Assembly: GCF_011742925.1 (NCBI RefSeq)
Contig: NZ_WAEL01000008.1
Location: 360,418-424,417 of the forward strand
Source: Fibrivirga algicola
Lineage (GTDB): Bacteria; Bacteroidota; Bacteroidia; Cytophagales; Spirosomataceae
Direction of reading: 5' to 3'
Length of the DNA: 64,000 bases
The notes beneath the pieces were generated by a model that was not told the DNA's origin, made no database searches, and saw only the letters and a program-made list of their open reading frames with translations. Positions 43,500 through 52,809 of the stretch are shown one piece after another (the stretch's first letter is position 1; every line of letters starts with the position of its first letter). A program made the position numbers and the translations under genes.

Positions 43500-44546
43500 C
43501 TACGGGTTCAGCCACTGAACAAACCAGTCTGTCGCCCTAGTAAGAGCAGCCGGGGTTACCGCATGACCTGTGTCTTTCTGCAGGTGAAGCCGTAACCTAT
43601 CGGCCGCTCCGGTCTGTTTATAGGTCTGTTCGGCAGCCGTAATGCAAGTTGTCAGGCCAGGTAATGGTGTCCGGGCATCGGAGTCGCCATTAATGACCAG
43701 CAAAGGCCGTGGCGCAATAAGGGGCAGCATGGCCGGCCCATCAAACTGGGTGTAGATCCCCGGTGCAACCCGATCATAAAAGCGACGAACAAACGCGGCA
43801 TCGACCTGGCCTGCACCCGCGTCTTTAGCCGCTGCATCTACTGCCGCCTGGAACGTACCCACCCGCGACATCCACATGTCGTTATCAAGTGCCCAGCGAA
43901 AACTTTGCACACCAATCAGCGGTACGGCCACGGCAATGCGCGGGTCTACGGCAGCGGCCAGGTACGTCTCCATCCCCCCTTTCGAGAAGCCGATCACACC
44001 AATACGGGCGGCATCGACGTCAGGCCTTGTCTCTAAATAATCCAGAAGCCGCAGTACATCCCAGACGGTATCGTACAGAAACGGCCGGCCTTTACCTGTG
44101 CGGTAAGTTTGCAGCATAGCCTCTACATATTGGGTGGCGCCTGTGCCGGTTTGCCGCTCACCGTGGTACCGGCCATCAATAGCAATGGCCACAAACCCCT
44201 GAGCAGCGAGGGTTTTCAGCAACCCAAGCTGACCTTCTTTATTGCCGCCTGTACCGTGCAGTACAATGACCGCCGGCCGCCGACCGAGACCTGTCTTTTT
44301 CAGAAGAATTCCCGGCACCCGCTGCGCCTGTTCGCTGGTGTACGAAAATTGCTCCTGTGTCAATCCATCTGCATTGGGCAGGACCTTAACCGCCGCCGCC
44401 AGTGGCACACGTGGACGATCGATCATTTGTAAAAAGGCGCTTCGGGTTGCCGCTACCATACCCACTTCCTGTGCTGGCGCGTTTAGGCAGGAAAGAAATA
44501 GCAACACAAACGAGAGCCTGTTGACTTTAAAAATCGGATTGGGCAT
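43500..44546 (-). CDS. Secreted alpha/beta hydrolase (dienelactone hydrolase/acetyl-xylan-esterase-like)
   Basis: 348 residues with a signal peptide (NRLSFVLLFLSCLNAPAQ). PAVIVLHGTGGNKEGQLGLL holds the oxyanion motif, IGVIGFSKGGMETYLAAAVD the G-x-S-x-G nucleophile elbow, VINGDSDARTPL the acid and DTGHAVTPA the histidine. All three catalytic residues look present. Periplasmic or extracellular esterase or peptidase; the substrate is unknown. It is convergent with eda. Its neighbour may be a decayed transporter fragment. Confidence 0.82.
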   Translation of the reverse strand: MPNPIFKVNRLSFVLLFLSCLNAPAQEVGMVAATRSAFLQMIDRPRVPLAAAVKVLPNADGLTQEQFSYTSEQAQRVPGILLKKTGLGRRPAVIVLHGTGGNKEGQLGLLKTLAAQGFVAIAIDGRYHGERQTGTGATQYVEAMLQTYRTGKGRPFLYDTVWDVLRLLDYLETRPDVDAARIGVIGFSKGGMETYLAAAVDPRIAVAVPLIGVQSFRWALDNDMWMSRVGTFQAAVDAAAKDAGAGQVDAAFVRRFYDRVAPGIYTQFDGPAMLPLIAPRPLLVINGDSDARTPLPGLTTCITAAEQTYKQTGAADRLRLHLQKDTGHAVTPAALTRATDWFVQWLNP

Positions 44547-44559
44547 GGGAGACTATAGA

Positions 44560-44664
44560 TCAGGATGTTGCGGCCAGAATCAAGGCGGCAATATAGCGTA
44601 AAGCACTATCGCTATAACCCGCTACTGCTTTCCCGATCCAGCCCCCATAACCGCCCAGTGCATT
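44560..44664 (-). pseudogene. Possible membrane-transporter C-terminal fragment
   Basis: A start-less frame of 34 codons before a TGA reads NALGGYGGWIGKAVAGYSDS then ALRYIAALILAATS. The glycine-rich helix followed by a short loop and hydrophobic helix resembles the late part of MFS permeases (the N-x-x-G-x-x-G-G motif). It lies in the 225-base gap between the hydrolase and the receptor gene. It may be the relic of a sugar-acid transporter once linked to kdgK-eda. Weak evidence; chance is possible. Confidence 0.3.
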
Positions 44665-44771
44665 CGTACTCGGCTGAGGGTAAATAAGCTGTCGATTTCA
44701 CCGATGTCTGCCCGTCGCAATGGACTGAAAAGGCGCGCTGTTACCCAGCACGTCATCGATTCTCAATCAAG

Positions 44772-47216
44772 CTAGTTGGTCCGCTGCATCTCCTCCTCGG
44801 CAGCCGTGCGGCGCTGACGGGCGGCTTTTAGCTTCTCGTTCCCAAACGTGTAGCTCAGGTTCAGAAGTGTCACCCGCGAATCGAAGCTGATGCGAATAGA
44901 CTGGGCGTTTGATGGTGCCTGCTGCGTGATGATGTATCGGTTGGTGTGTAACAAATCCTGAATGCTTAGCTTCACTTTCAGGCTACTGCTAACTGTTTTT
45001 TGCAGACCCGTATCCGCCGAACCCAGCCAGGGCGATGTAGATAAGGCAATTACACTGGGGGCACTCAACCGCCCACTAAGTTCGGCCGTCCACCCTTTCC
45101 CCAGCCTGATCGCACTGGTACCAGTCAAACGACCCGATAGCTGCCTGACAAGCAGCGGAACAGATTCGTAGGTAAAGTCAAACAGGTTGTAATACCCCAA
45201 TAGCGTTGTTTGCATAATCCAGCTTTTGGTAATGTTGATCGGGAAGCTAACGGTGAGGTTGTACCCCTGCGACTGGCCAATGTTTTCATACACACGATAA
45301 GCTCTGTTGCCATCGAAGGGATACAGAATCGGGAAAACCAGATCGGTTGTATAGCTGGCCCCCAGCGACGTGAACAGCTTGTTTTTGTAGCTGTGCTTCA
45401 GCTCGATCGAGTGCGTGTACTGGGGTTTCAGATAAGGGTTTCCCTGCGAGAACGCATACGGATCAATAAATGAACGGGCAGGGTTCAGGTTCTGGTAGTT
45501 GGGGCGGTCGATGCGGTAGCTGTACGACAGTGTCAGGGCCTGTTCTTTGGCGATGGGCTGCATGACAAACAAGCTCGGAAACACGTTCAGGTAGGTACGT
45601 TCCACAACATTCCGTAACGTCAGCGAATTACCTTCCGAATGGGTCTGCTCAACGCGGAGCCCCAGCTGTACGTCTGTTTTGGTAGCTAGTTTCCCCGACA
45701 TACTGACGTATGCCGCACTGACCTGCTCTGTATACTGAAAATGATTCGATTGGGCCGGATCAATCTGTATGGTTCGTTCTGTACCCGTTTGTATGGTGAG
45801 GTCATTATCAGTGCGAACAAAAGCAGTTTTCACTCCCACCTCAAGCTTCCATTTGTTGGGCAACGAACGGCTGTAATCGGCTTTGGCCGAGCGAATGTCG
45901 ACCGTAGTGGGCATCTGGCTAACCAACAGAGCTACCGGCGGCACCTCCCCCTCAGTATACAAAGCTGTGGTAGTCGCCAACGTATTTTCGAACTGCCGCT
46001 GGTAATGACCAAGGTCAAAATCAGCTGTTAGCTGACCTCCTTTTTCGGAAAACGTGTGTTGGAAGTTGATGTTTCCCAACTGATTACTGGCGTCAGTCTG
46101 CTGCCTTTTATCCGTTTCTGTTTGCAGATACACAGGTAACGAAGTACCACGCCGGAACACAGCCGTAGCGGGGCCACGTTCGCCGTTATCGCTCCAGAAA
46201 GCGGTCCAGGCAAGGCCAATGGTCGTCTGTTTGGTGGGCATGTAATCCAACCCAACCTTCGCGTTTTGGGCCAGGTTATTGAACAACAAGCTCGTTTTCT
46301 GCAAAGCATTATTACGCCGGTTTATGTCTGCGGAACTGCTGGAGCCCGGCACCGGATCAGACTGGTCGCGGGTAGCAACAAAGTCCCAGTAATCGCCGCC
46401 CCGGCTGAAACTGTAATTACCAAACAGGTTTACCTTCGATTCGCGATGGTTCAGTTGCAGACTGGCCCGCTCCCGGTCGTGCCGGCCCGACCCGCCCGTA
46501 ATCGAAGTCGCTCCATTGGTCCCTACACTGTTGTTTTTCTTGAGGCGAATGTTGATGATGCCAGAGTTACCGGCAGCGTCGTACCGAGCGCCAGGGTTGG
46601 TGATCAGTTCAATCTTCTCGACGTTATCACTCGGCATATTCTTCAACAGGTTTACCACGTCCTGCATCGACAGGTACGTTTGTTTTCCATCGATCTGCAC
46701 GATGACCCCGTCTTTACCGCGCAATTGCAGGGCATCATTCTGCCGGTCGACGGTTACGCCGGGGGCTTTTTCCAGCACCTCAAGCGCCGTACTGCCACTC
46801 GCGATAATACTGCCCGCCACGTTGATCACCAATCGGTCAATTTCCTGTTCAACGAATGGTTTTTTAGTCGCTACCGTCACCTCCTTTAAGGTGTTCACCG
46901 ATTCGATCATGGTAAGCGGTGGAGCGTCCAGTGGCAACGTACCTACCTCAAACACCGTTGACTGGGTAACTCCGTAGCCTATTGCCGAAGACGATAGCCT
47001 GTAGTGTCCGGGCCTGATAGCTACGAACTCATAGCTCCCCGTTTCTTTGCTGATCGTCCCTTTTACAAGGCTCGAATCACGAGCATGTAACAAGGCGACG
47101 CTGGCAAATGGGATACCCTTACCAGCGCCATCACGCACTGCGCCGGTGAGGGTAGTCTGAGCAGACGCACGGGTTGTCAGTACAATCAGGAGAAAAAGAG
47201 TACGGAGCGTATTCAT
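44772..47216 (-). CDS. Outer-membrane TonB-dependent-receptor-like beta-barrel protein
   Basis: 814 residues. After the signal peptide (MNTLRTLFLLIVLTTRASAQ) comes a CarboxypepD_reg domain (LTGAVRDGAGKGIPFASVAL, to about residue 110). A plug-like region follows (VINVAGSIIASGSTALEVLEKA, DGVIVQIDGKQTYL, MPSDNVEKIELITNPGARYD), then a large barrel of the OMP_b-brl_3 type. The barrel ends STRGY-like strands NLSYTFGNEKLKAARQRRTA. No TonB box is obvious. Typical lone (non-SusD) receptor of this phylum; ligand unknown. A possible promoter is -7-like TAGCATTTG on the minus strand at 47319-47311, giving an 88-base leader. Confidence 0.88.
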   Translation of the reverse strand: MNTLRTLFLLIVLTTRASAQTTLTGAVRDGAGKGIPFASVALLHARDSSLVKGTISKETGSYEFVAIRPGHYRLSSSAIGYGVTQSTVFEVGTLPLDAPPLTMIESVNTLKEVTVATKKPFVEQEIDRLVINVAGSIIASGSTALEVLEKAPGVTVDRQNDALQLRGKDGVIVQIDGKQTYLSMQDVVNLLKNMPSDNVEKIELITNPGARYDAAGNSGIINIRLKKNNSVGTNGATSITGGSGRHDRERASLQLNHRESKVNLFGNYSFSRGGDYWDFVATRDQSDPVPGSSSSADINRRNNALQKTSLLFNNLAQNAKVGLDYMPTKQTTIGLAWTAFWSDNGERGPATAVFRRGTSLPVYLQTETDKRQQTDASNQLGNINFQHTFSEKGGQLTADFDLGHYQRQFENTLATTTALYTEGEVPPVALLVSQMPTTVDIRSAKADYSRSLPNKWKLEVGVKTAFVRTDNDLTIQTGTERTIQIDPAQSNHFQYTEQVSAAYVSMSGKLATKTDVQLGLRVEQTHSEGNSLTLRNVVERTYLNVFPSLFVMQPIAKEQALTLSYSYRIDRPNYQNLNPARSFIDPYAFSQGNPYLKPQYTHSIELKHSYKNKLFTSLGASYTTDLVFPILYPFDGNRAYRVYENIGQSQGYNLTVSFPINITKSWIMQTTLLGYYNLFDFTYESVPLLVRQLSGRLTGTSAIRLGKGWTAELSGRLSAPSVIALSTSPWLGSADTGLQKTVSSSLKVKLSIQDLLHTNRYIITQQAPSNAQSIRISFDSRVTLLNLSYTFGNEKLKAARQRRTAAEEEMQRTN

Positions 47217-47556
47217 GGGTGTGGCGAGGATAACAGTAGCTGCCGCTGGCAGTAGCCGTCGACACTACAATATTCCTCTGCTTCCACCGAACCGACTTTT
47301 GGATTTAAGCCAAATGCTATCGATTTTGAGACAGTTCCTACCGTTGGATAAATCCGATAGACAATTTTTGACAAACAGTCTGATTATCAACACCAAATTG
47401 ACAATATCATTGCAATTAGTGGACGCAGGAACAACGCCTGAGTATGGCGCAATCCGCCCCAAGCCATTTTACCCGACCCTAAACAATGTCGACTGAAATC
47501 GAGGTATGTAGCTGCCTTAACGACGACTAATTCTGTTGCGACAAGGACTGTCACTA
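47217..47556. other. Gap upstream of the receptor gene, no gene seen
   Basis: 340 bases without a convincing gene. It is relatively A/T-rich from 47285 to 47420 and contains the possible minus-strand promoter near 47311-47319. A 65-codon minus-strand frame (47265-47462) has no recognisable features. Confidence 0.5.
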
Positions 47557-48003
47557 CTACCTAGTAACCAGCCGCCGATGGTAATTGATCTGTCCCAGGT
47601 GATAAGCCAGATGGGTGGCCAGATGCACCAATAGAAAGCCCGTCGATGTTTTGTTCTCGAAGACCAGCAGCGGGTATTCCTCTTGTAAACGGGCTTCATC
47701 GAGGCTCAACAACGTCCGTGATACAAGCGAGGCCGTTTCATCGAGCTGAGCCAGCAGCACCGCCCGGGGAATGTCACGAAGTGAAAACTCAAGGTCGCGC
47801 TGACGAACGTACCCAGACTGCCCCAGTTCGCCACCGATGTAGGTGTTCAGGTTGCCAATCAGGTGTAGGCACAAATTACCCGCCGAGTTGGTAATTCCTG
47901 GCGGTACAGCCCAGATCTGTTCTTCGTTTGAGTACTGGTTGAGCTCGCTGCTGACTTTAGCAAGATCGCGTTGAAAGAGGGAAGTGAGGGTTTCGAGCAA
48001 CAT
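47557..48003 (-). CDS. DinB family protein
   Basis: 148 residues forming a predicted four-helix bundle. Metal-ligand histidines are placed as in DinB/YfiT proteins: one in GNLCLHLIGNLNTYIG near residue 46, and two in LVHLATHLAYHLGQINYHRR near the C-terminus. The family includes thiol-dependent transferases and proteins of unknown function; many Bacteroidota members are DNA-damage or oxidative-stress linked only by name. It lies 26 bases downstream of the hydrolase gene and is probably cotranscribed with it. Confidence 0.82.
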   Translation of the reverse strand: MLLETLTSLFQRDLAKVSSELNQYSNEEQIWAVPPGITNSAGNLCLHLIGNLNTYIGGELGQSGYVRQRDLEFSLRDIPRAVLLAQLDETASLVSRTLLSLDEARLQEEYPLLVFENKTSTGFLLVHLATHLAYHLGQINYHRRLVTR

Positions 48004-48028
48004 AACAGCGTTTTATGCAAAAGTAGGG

Positions 48029-49084
48029 TCAATGCCTGTTTAACCACTCGAAATAATCGGCCTCTACCGCTTCGCCGTTATATACGCGGCCAACCAACTT
48101 GCCGGCATTGTCGTACGTTAGCTTATGATAGGTATGGTCATGGTTTGGGTAAGCTCTCAGCGTCAGATTTGTTTTGCCGCGTCGGGCAAATTCGAGCGGG
48201 AGAATATCATTGGAGGTGGAGCCCACGTCGGCCGTGCCGTAAATGATACAAATCGGAATGGTCAGTGCCAGCAGGTACTCTTTGTTACGGTCATGCGAGA
48301 ACGAGTACGTAGTTCGATTCGGGTCGCCTACAGCACCAGTTACCGCTAGCGAATCGCGGCAGATGGCGGCCCATTCCTGCTGCAACGCTGTCACCCGGCG
48401 CTGTGCCTCTTCATGAGTGTATTCACCCGTAAACGCTTTAGCCCGTTCAGTGCGAATAATCGATTGAAACCGGCCTTCCAGTCCACCCGACGAGGCAATC
48501 AAGTGCGTGATTTGCTTATTAGTGTATGCTGTTTTTATGGCCACATGATAGCCCTCAGAACCACCCGCTAGTACCACTCGCTTCGAATCGGCCCAGCGCT
48601 GTTTCAACACAAAATCGAGTACAGCGTTAGTTTGGGCCACATAATAATCGAGGTAATTACGGGTCAGGTACGTTGCCGGGTACATAGCCGGGTGGGGCTT
48701 TTCACGAGTGCTGAACAACGTATCCAGATACGCATCATTAACCACCAGCGGCAGACCCGGTTTGGCAATCATGATACTGTACTGTTCCGCTTCGTGGCTG
48801 TAACAGGTTCGGGGTAATTCCGTCAGCGCAGGCTGGCCCGTTTTGGGATTAACCGTTAACAGCGGGATAGGCAGCGAGCCTTGCCGAAACAGAAAAATCG
48901 GCTTCTTCGTTAACAGGGTCTCGCGCGATGAAACAACTGCAAACGAAACAGAATCGTTGGGGAACGGGCTAGCGAATGGAACAGTAAACACAACGCAATT
49001 GCCCACCCGCCGTTGGGTATACTGGCCCCTCACCAGTCCCGGTAACCCAGCCAGTATCAAAAGTAAACTAACGGTTAATCGCAT
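48029..49084 (-). CDS. Secreted alpha/beta hydrolase-like protein
   Basis: 351 residues with a signal peptide (MRLTVSLLLILAGLPGLVRG). VVLAGGSEGYHVAIKTAYTN contains a G-x-S-x-G nucleophile elbow; CIIYGTADVGSTSNDILP holds the acid strand and PNHDHTYHKLTYD the histidine. The first 110 residues are atypical and contain a beta-rich PFASPFPNDSVSFAVVSSRE segment. It is probably an exported esterase or peptidase; the substrate is unknown. Forms a two-gene unit with the DinB-like gene. Confidence 0.75.
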   Translation of the reverse strand: MRLTVSLLLILAGLPGLVRGQYTQRRVGNCVVFTVPFASPFPNDSVSFAVVSSRETLLTKKPIFLFRQGSLPIPLLTVNPKTGQPALTELPRTCYSHEAEQYSIMIAKPGLPLVVNDAYLDTLFSTREKPHPAMYPATYLTRNYLDYYVAQTNAVLDFVLKQRWADSKRVVLAGGSEGYHVAIKTAYTNKQITHLIASSGGLEGRFQSIIRTERAKAFTGEYTHEEAQRRVTALQQEWAAICRDSLAVTGAVGDPNRTTYSFSHDRNKEYLLALTIPICIIYGTADVGSTSNDILPLEFARRGKTNLTLRAYPNHDHTYHKLTYDNAGKLVGRVYNGEAVEADYFEWLNRH

Positions 49085-49160
49085 AAGTAACGCCGCATTC
49101 GGTTAAAGCGTAAAGATGCGGTGCCTGGCTAACCTGCGTCAACATAAGAATTGTTAAATG

Positions 49161-49197
49161 CAGAAGCCGGGCCCAGTATAACTGAGCCCGGCTTCTG
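49161..49197 (-). terminator. Hairpin downstream of the OmpA-family gene
   Basis: CAGAAGCCGGGC (49161-49172) pairs with GCCCGGCTTCTG (49186-49197), with a small inner CAGT/ACTG extension. It lies between the end of the OmpA-type gene (49233) and the start of the hydrolase gene (49084), so it probably ends the adhesin-PorP-OmpA transcript. Confidence 0.75.
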
Positions 49198-49232
49198 GAA
49201 AGTAGCGCATCAGGTACGTACCTGACCACCAC

Positions 49233-51659
49233 TTATTCTACCGTTAAGATCTTGACTTCGGTCCGTCGGTTTTGCTGGTGTTGCTTTTCGGTGCAGTTCA
49301 CGCCGTCTTTACACCCATTCACCAGGACTGACTCGCCATAGCCCATTGCTTTCATTCGGTTCAGGGTGACGCCTTTCGACGCTAGATAGGCAACAGCGGC
49401 TTTGGCCCGGTTAGTCGACAAGGTTTTGTTGTACATCGCCTTCGACCGGCTATCTGTATGCGAGCGCATCTCGATGGTAATACCGGGGTACCGCTTCAGC
49501 ATGTACACGACCCGATCCAGTTCAAGGGCCGCATCGCGGCGTATTTTTGATTTACCACGATCATAATAGATGTTGTCTATCGTCAGAATATCACCGGCCA
49601 TCAGCATAGTCAGGTCGGGGGTTCCGGTGCCATCGGCGGCAATACGCGATCCAATCGTCACCATGTTATCTACCGTGGCTTCCAGCTTGTACTCGCAGCC
49701 CAGAATAGTCGTAAACGAGTACAGCCCGTTTCCGTCAGATACCATCGTCCACGACGACCCGTCGCATTCATTCTCCAGCCTGATCTTAGCCTCCGACACG
49801 GGCGCTTTATCGCGTTGCCGCACTACCTTACCCTGCTGCTGCACAACTACCCCCGTTACGGCCCCGGCCGTAGCGACCGCTGGTGCCACCACTGGCGCTG
49901 GCGTTGGATGACTCAACGCTATTTCAAGCCGCGAAGGCTGATCGTCCTGCAGGTTGTGCGTCGCAAACCCAATCTTGCTGCTGATGTATCCTGTATGCAT
50001 AGCCAACAGCGTCAGTTCACTTTCGGCATCAACGCATATCCTGACATCGCCGTTGGCATCGGTCTGTAGTTCTTTCCGGTCGTTACCGGGCTCGCCACCC
50101 TGCAGCACTAGCAGTGTATTTGGCAGCGGCGCTTTGGTCACCTCATCAAATACGTTGACGGTAAGCTGGCGGCATGGATATAGGGAACCTTCGCGGCTGA
50201 ACCGGTAGATGTCGTCATCAGAGCCTCCATTTTTACGGTTGCTGCTGAAATAACCCGATTTACGGTCGCCGTCTGTCACGATACCGAAGTCATCTTTGGC
50301 TGAGTTGAGTGGCTCGCCGAGGTTACGTATATTCTTCGTCGCCTTTCCATCGGGCGTAAGCTCAACATAAAACATATCGAGATCACCCAGTCCCGGTAAC
50401 CCGTCAGAAGCCAGATATAAATTCCCCTTTTCGTCGACAAACGGGAAGAGCTCGTTTCCTTTTGAATTGACCTCGGCACCCATATTCACTGGGGCCGACC
50501 AGCGGGTTCCCTCCCACTTAGACACGTAGATATCGGTGCCGCCAAAGCCACCGGGCATATCTGAAGCAAAATAGAGCCGCTGGTTATCGCGACTTAGCGC
50601 CGGGTGCCCGGTCGAATATTCGTCATTATTGAACGGCATTTCCTCAATGTCGACCCAGATACCATTTACCTGACGGGCAGTGTATAGTTTCAACTTGTTT
50701 ACTCCGTCTTTGCTGGCGGCCGACTGACCGTTGTTGTAGTTGTTGCGGGTAAAAATAACCCGGGTACCGTCGGCACTGAATGTGGCGGGACCTTCGTGGT
50801 ATTTGCTGTTCAACGATTGGCTGAACTGCTCCGATTCAGAGACGGGCACCATGCCGTAGCCTTCGCCGGCCGCCATCTGACTACCGCCAAACACACCGGG
50901 CGTGCGGCTGTCATTGGCCGTACTGGCCGTAAAATCGTCGCGACCAAGCGGCCGGTACGACTGGGCTCTCAACTGACGGCGATTGGCTTTGCCCGCGCTT
51001 ATATCGGTTGGCTGGCTCCCTTTCACAGTGCTACGCTCAGGCAGAAAATACAGGTCGAGAAATGGCGTATTGTCCCACTTAAACACACGGCGAACCCCAT
51101 TTTCAGTCTTGGACGACGTTACAAATACCAGTCCCTCGCGGTAGTAGGCCGGGCTAAATTCGGGCTGTCGCGTGTTGAGGTCCAGGAAATCGACCCGGTA
51201 GCTACCCGCGTTTTCGGTCAGGGCGCTCACGTCCCGGTAGAGTTTCGAGAACCGGGGTGCCCGGCTGTCAGCTCCCTGCAGGGTGCCATACGTCTCGTAA
51301 GCTTCCTGGGCTTCTTTGTACTTTCCGTTGCTGGCCAGGGCCTGAGCAAAGTGCAGGTATGCATCGGCATAATCGGGGGGCAGTTCACCCTGCCCGATCA
51401 GTTCACGATACACCCGTTCGGCGTTTTTTGTGTCGCGCAGCTGACGGTAGCAGTACCCCAGTTTAGCCCTAACCTGACGTACCTCGGCTTCGGTTGGTAG
51501 CTGAACCTCTTTAATGGCTTGTTCGTAGAGTTCAGCGGCTGGCGCATACGCCAACTGAGCAAATTGCTGATCGGCGCGTTTGGTAGCGTTCTGAGCAACA
51601 GCAAGGTGCCCGAGTAAGAGAAATAGCCAGCAGACGGGGATAGAGAAACGAACGTTCAT
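49233..51659 (-). CDS. TPR-PD40-OmpA family protein of the T9SS/adhesin operon
   Basis: 808 residues. Signal peptide MNVRFSIPVCWLFLLLGHLA (cleavage at VAQ); residues about 25-150 are TPR-like (YAPAAELYEQAIKEV, YADAYLHFAQALASNGKYKE). A beta-propeller of PD40-type repeats follows (ATFSADGTRVIFTRN, GHPALSRDNQRLYFASDMPG, ELFPFVDEKGNLYLASDGLP). Then come two CarboxypepD_reg-like segments and the C-terminal OmpA peptidoglycan-binding domain (YYDRGKSKIRRDAALELDRV, MRSHTDSRSK, TNRAKAAVAYLASKG). The C-terminus binds peptidoglycan. This TPR-PD40-OmpA layout resembles PorE-like T9SS proteins. It lies downstream of PorP and the giant adhesin and may anchor that system. Confidence 0.9.
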   Translation of the reverse strand: MNVRFSIPVCWLFLLLGHLAVAQNATKRADQQFAQLAYAPAAELYEQAIKEVQLPTEAEVRQVRAKLGYCYRQLRDTKNAERVYRELIGQGELPPDYADAYLHFAQALASNGKYKEAQEAYETYGTLQGADSRAPRFSKLYRDVSALTENAGSYRVDFLDLNTRQPEFSPAYYREGLVFVTSSKTENGVRRVFKWDNTPFLDLYFLPERSTVKGSQPTDISAGKANRRQLRAQSYRPLGRDDFTASTANDSRTPGVFGGSQMAAGEGYGMVPVSESEQFSQSLNSKYHEGPATFSADGTRVIFTRNNYNNGQSAASKDGVNKLKLYTARQVNGIWVDIEEMPFNNDEYSTGHPALSRDNQRLYFASDMPGGFGGTDIYVSKWEGTRWSAPVNMGAEVNSKGNELFPFVDEKGNLYLASDGLPGLGDLDMFYVELTPDGKATKNIRNLGEPLNSAKDDFGIVTDGDRKSGYFSSNRKNGGSDDDIYRFSREGSLYPCRQLTVNVFDEVTKAPLPNTLLVLQGGEPGNDRKELQTDANGDVRICVDAESELTLLAMHTGYISSKIGFATHNLQDDQPSRLEIALSHPTPAPVVAPAVATAGAVTGVVVQQQGKVVRQRDKAPVSEAKIRLENECDGSSWTMVSDGNGLYSFTTILGCEYKLEATVDNMVTIGSRIAADGTGTPDLTMLMAGDILTIDNIYYDRGKSKIRRDAALELDRVVYMLKRYPGITIEMRSHTDSRSKAMYNKTLSTNRAKAAVAYLASKGVTLNRMKAMGYGESVLVNGCKDGVNCTEKQHQQNRRTEVKILTVE

Positions 51660-51698
51660 ACGTGGTAATGCTGTATGAGAATGGGTTAGAACGAAGAA

Positions 51699-51730
51699 AG
51701 GGTATACACTCCAATTGGAGCATATACCCT
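51699..51730 (-). terminator. Palindromic hairpin between porP-like and OmpA-family genes
   Basis: AGGGTATA (51699-51706) and TATACCCT (51723-51730) flank an inner palindrome CTCCAATTGGAG, giving a 32-base near-perfect hairpin with symmetric CA mismatches. On the minus strand it is followed by CTTTCTTCGTTC, a U-rich tail. It may be a partial terminator that lowers OmpA-type expression. Confidence 0.6.
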
Positions 51731-51757
51731 CTGAATAGCAAATACTTTGCCGAACTC

Positions 51758-52738
51758 TTAGAAATAACGTGGCGTCAGGATTTTGTTCCGGTTGAAGCCC
51801 AATTCATAACGAAGCATGATCTCATGTGAGCTGGGGGCAAACTTCATCAGGCCGTTCAGCGTGCGGTCGTAGGCGTAGCCCAATCGGAACTGATCGCTCA
51901 GTTGCAGCTCAAGCAGGCCCACAATGGCATCGTTGGTCTGGTCGGTGAACGTGTAGAACTGGTTGCGGCGATACGACGTACCGATAGCTACCCGATCATT
52001 GATCCAGAGGTTTACGTTACCGTCAAAGCCAAGTGGCGAATCTTCGGCGTACTTCACCAGCATCGACGGCTTCAGCTTCAGCGCGGGGCTCAGGCCGATC
52101 ACAAACCCACCCATCGCATAGGCCTGACGGGCCTGCCGGGAACGAACACCCGGAGCGTTGAAATCGCTCAGGTTGTTGCGCAGCAGACGGGGTACCGATA
52201 AACCAAGATACGACCGGTCATTGCTCACGTAGATACCCGTTCCGAAGTTGGGGAGCATCTTGTTGATGTCGGTTGCAAAAGCCGGATCGACCGGCCCAAG
52301 CTGACCAGGCGACGTCACTACTTCCGACAGCCGGTTGCTGTAAGCCGATACGCCACCGGTTAAGCCCAGCGAGAGGGTTGATCGTTCGCCTACCCGAAAG
52401 CGGAAGGCGTAGGAAGCATAAGCCCCCGTTTCCATCTGCTTACCGATACGGTCATTGTAGAGTTGAAGTCCAACGCCAACCCGTTCCCGGTTCAGCGGCA
52501 TGTCGGCAGTGAACGTGGCCGTTTGCGGGGCACCCTCCAGACCGATCCACTGCGCCCGGTAAAGGGCTGTCATGCTCAGCACGTCGCGGCTACCGGCATA
52601 GGCCGGGTTGAGCGCCATCATGTTGAACATGTACTGCGAGAACATCTTGTCCTGCTGCGCCTGGACCCGGCTGCTTCCAACCCCGAGGGTTAGGAGCAGC
52701 ACAGCTGCCCAAAGTTTAAAAGCGTGTTTGTTACACAT
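51758..52738 (-). CDS. PorP/SprF family type IX secretion-associated outer-membrane protein
   Basis: 326 residues. Signal peptide MCNKHAFKLWAAVLLLTLGV (cleavage near VQAQ), then QQDKMFSQYMFNMMALNPAY and AGSRDVLSMTALYRAQWIGL, the diagnostic PorP/SprF start. The barrel ends YELGFNRNKILTPRYF with a terminal Phe. The gene directly follows the giant CHU_C adhesin, the classic SprB-SprF-like arrangement in which PorP/SprF helps deliver a T9SS type B adhesin to the surface. The second PorP-like protein at 40660 has no such cargo nearby. Confidence 0.92.
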   Translation of the reverse strand: MCNKHAFKLWAAVLLLTLGVGSSRVQAQQDKMFSQYMFNMMALNPAYAGSRDVLSMTALYRAQWIGLEGAPQTATFTADMPLNRERVGVGLQLYNDRIGKQMETGAYASYAFRFRVGERSTLSLGLTGGVSAYSNRLSEVVTSPGQLGPVDPAFATDINKMLPNFGTGIYVSNDRSYLGLSVPRLLRNNLSDFNAPGVRSRQARQAYAMGGFVIGLSPALKLKPSMLVKYAEDSPLGFDGNVNLWINDRVAIGTSYRRNQFYTFTDQTNDAIVGLLELQLSDQFRLGYAYDRTLNGLMKFAPSSHEIMLRYELGFNRNKILTPRYF

Positions 52739-52765
52739 ATCAGGTAGACTGCTTTGGTAGTTTTC

Positions 52766-52803
52766 GGTTCACTGTAGCCCGCCGCGGCGAGCCACAGTGA
52801 ACC
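52766..52803 (-). terminator. Hairpin between giant adhesin and porP-like genes
   Basis: GGTTCACTGT (52766-52775) pairs with ACAGTGAACC (52794-52803), with an inner GC-rich palindrome (CGCCGCGGCG). It fills the 71-base gap between the adhesin stop and the porP-like start. Without a clear U tract on the minus strand it may act as an mRNA stability or attenuation element instead of a full stop. Confidence 0.6.
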
Positions 52804-52809
52804 TACTTT

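Noticed and set aside
44547..44771. 44-codon minus-strand frame beginning MTCWVTARLFSPLRR
   Set aside because: No recognisable features and it overlaps the more hydrophobic transporter-like fragment in another frame.
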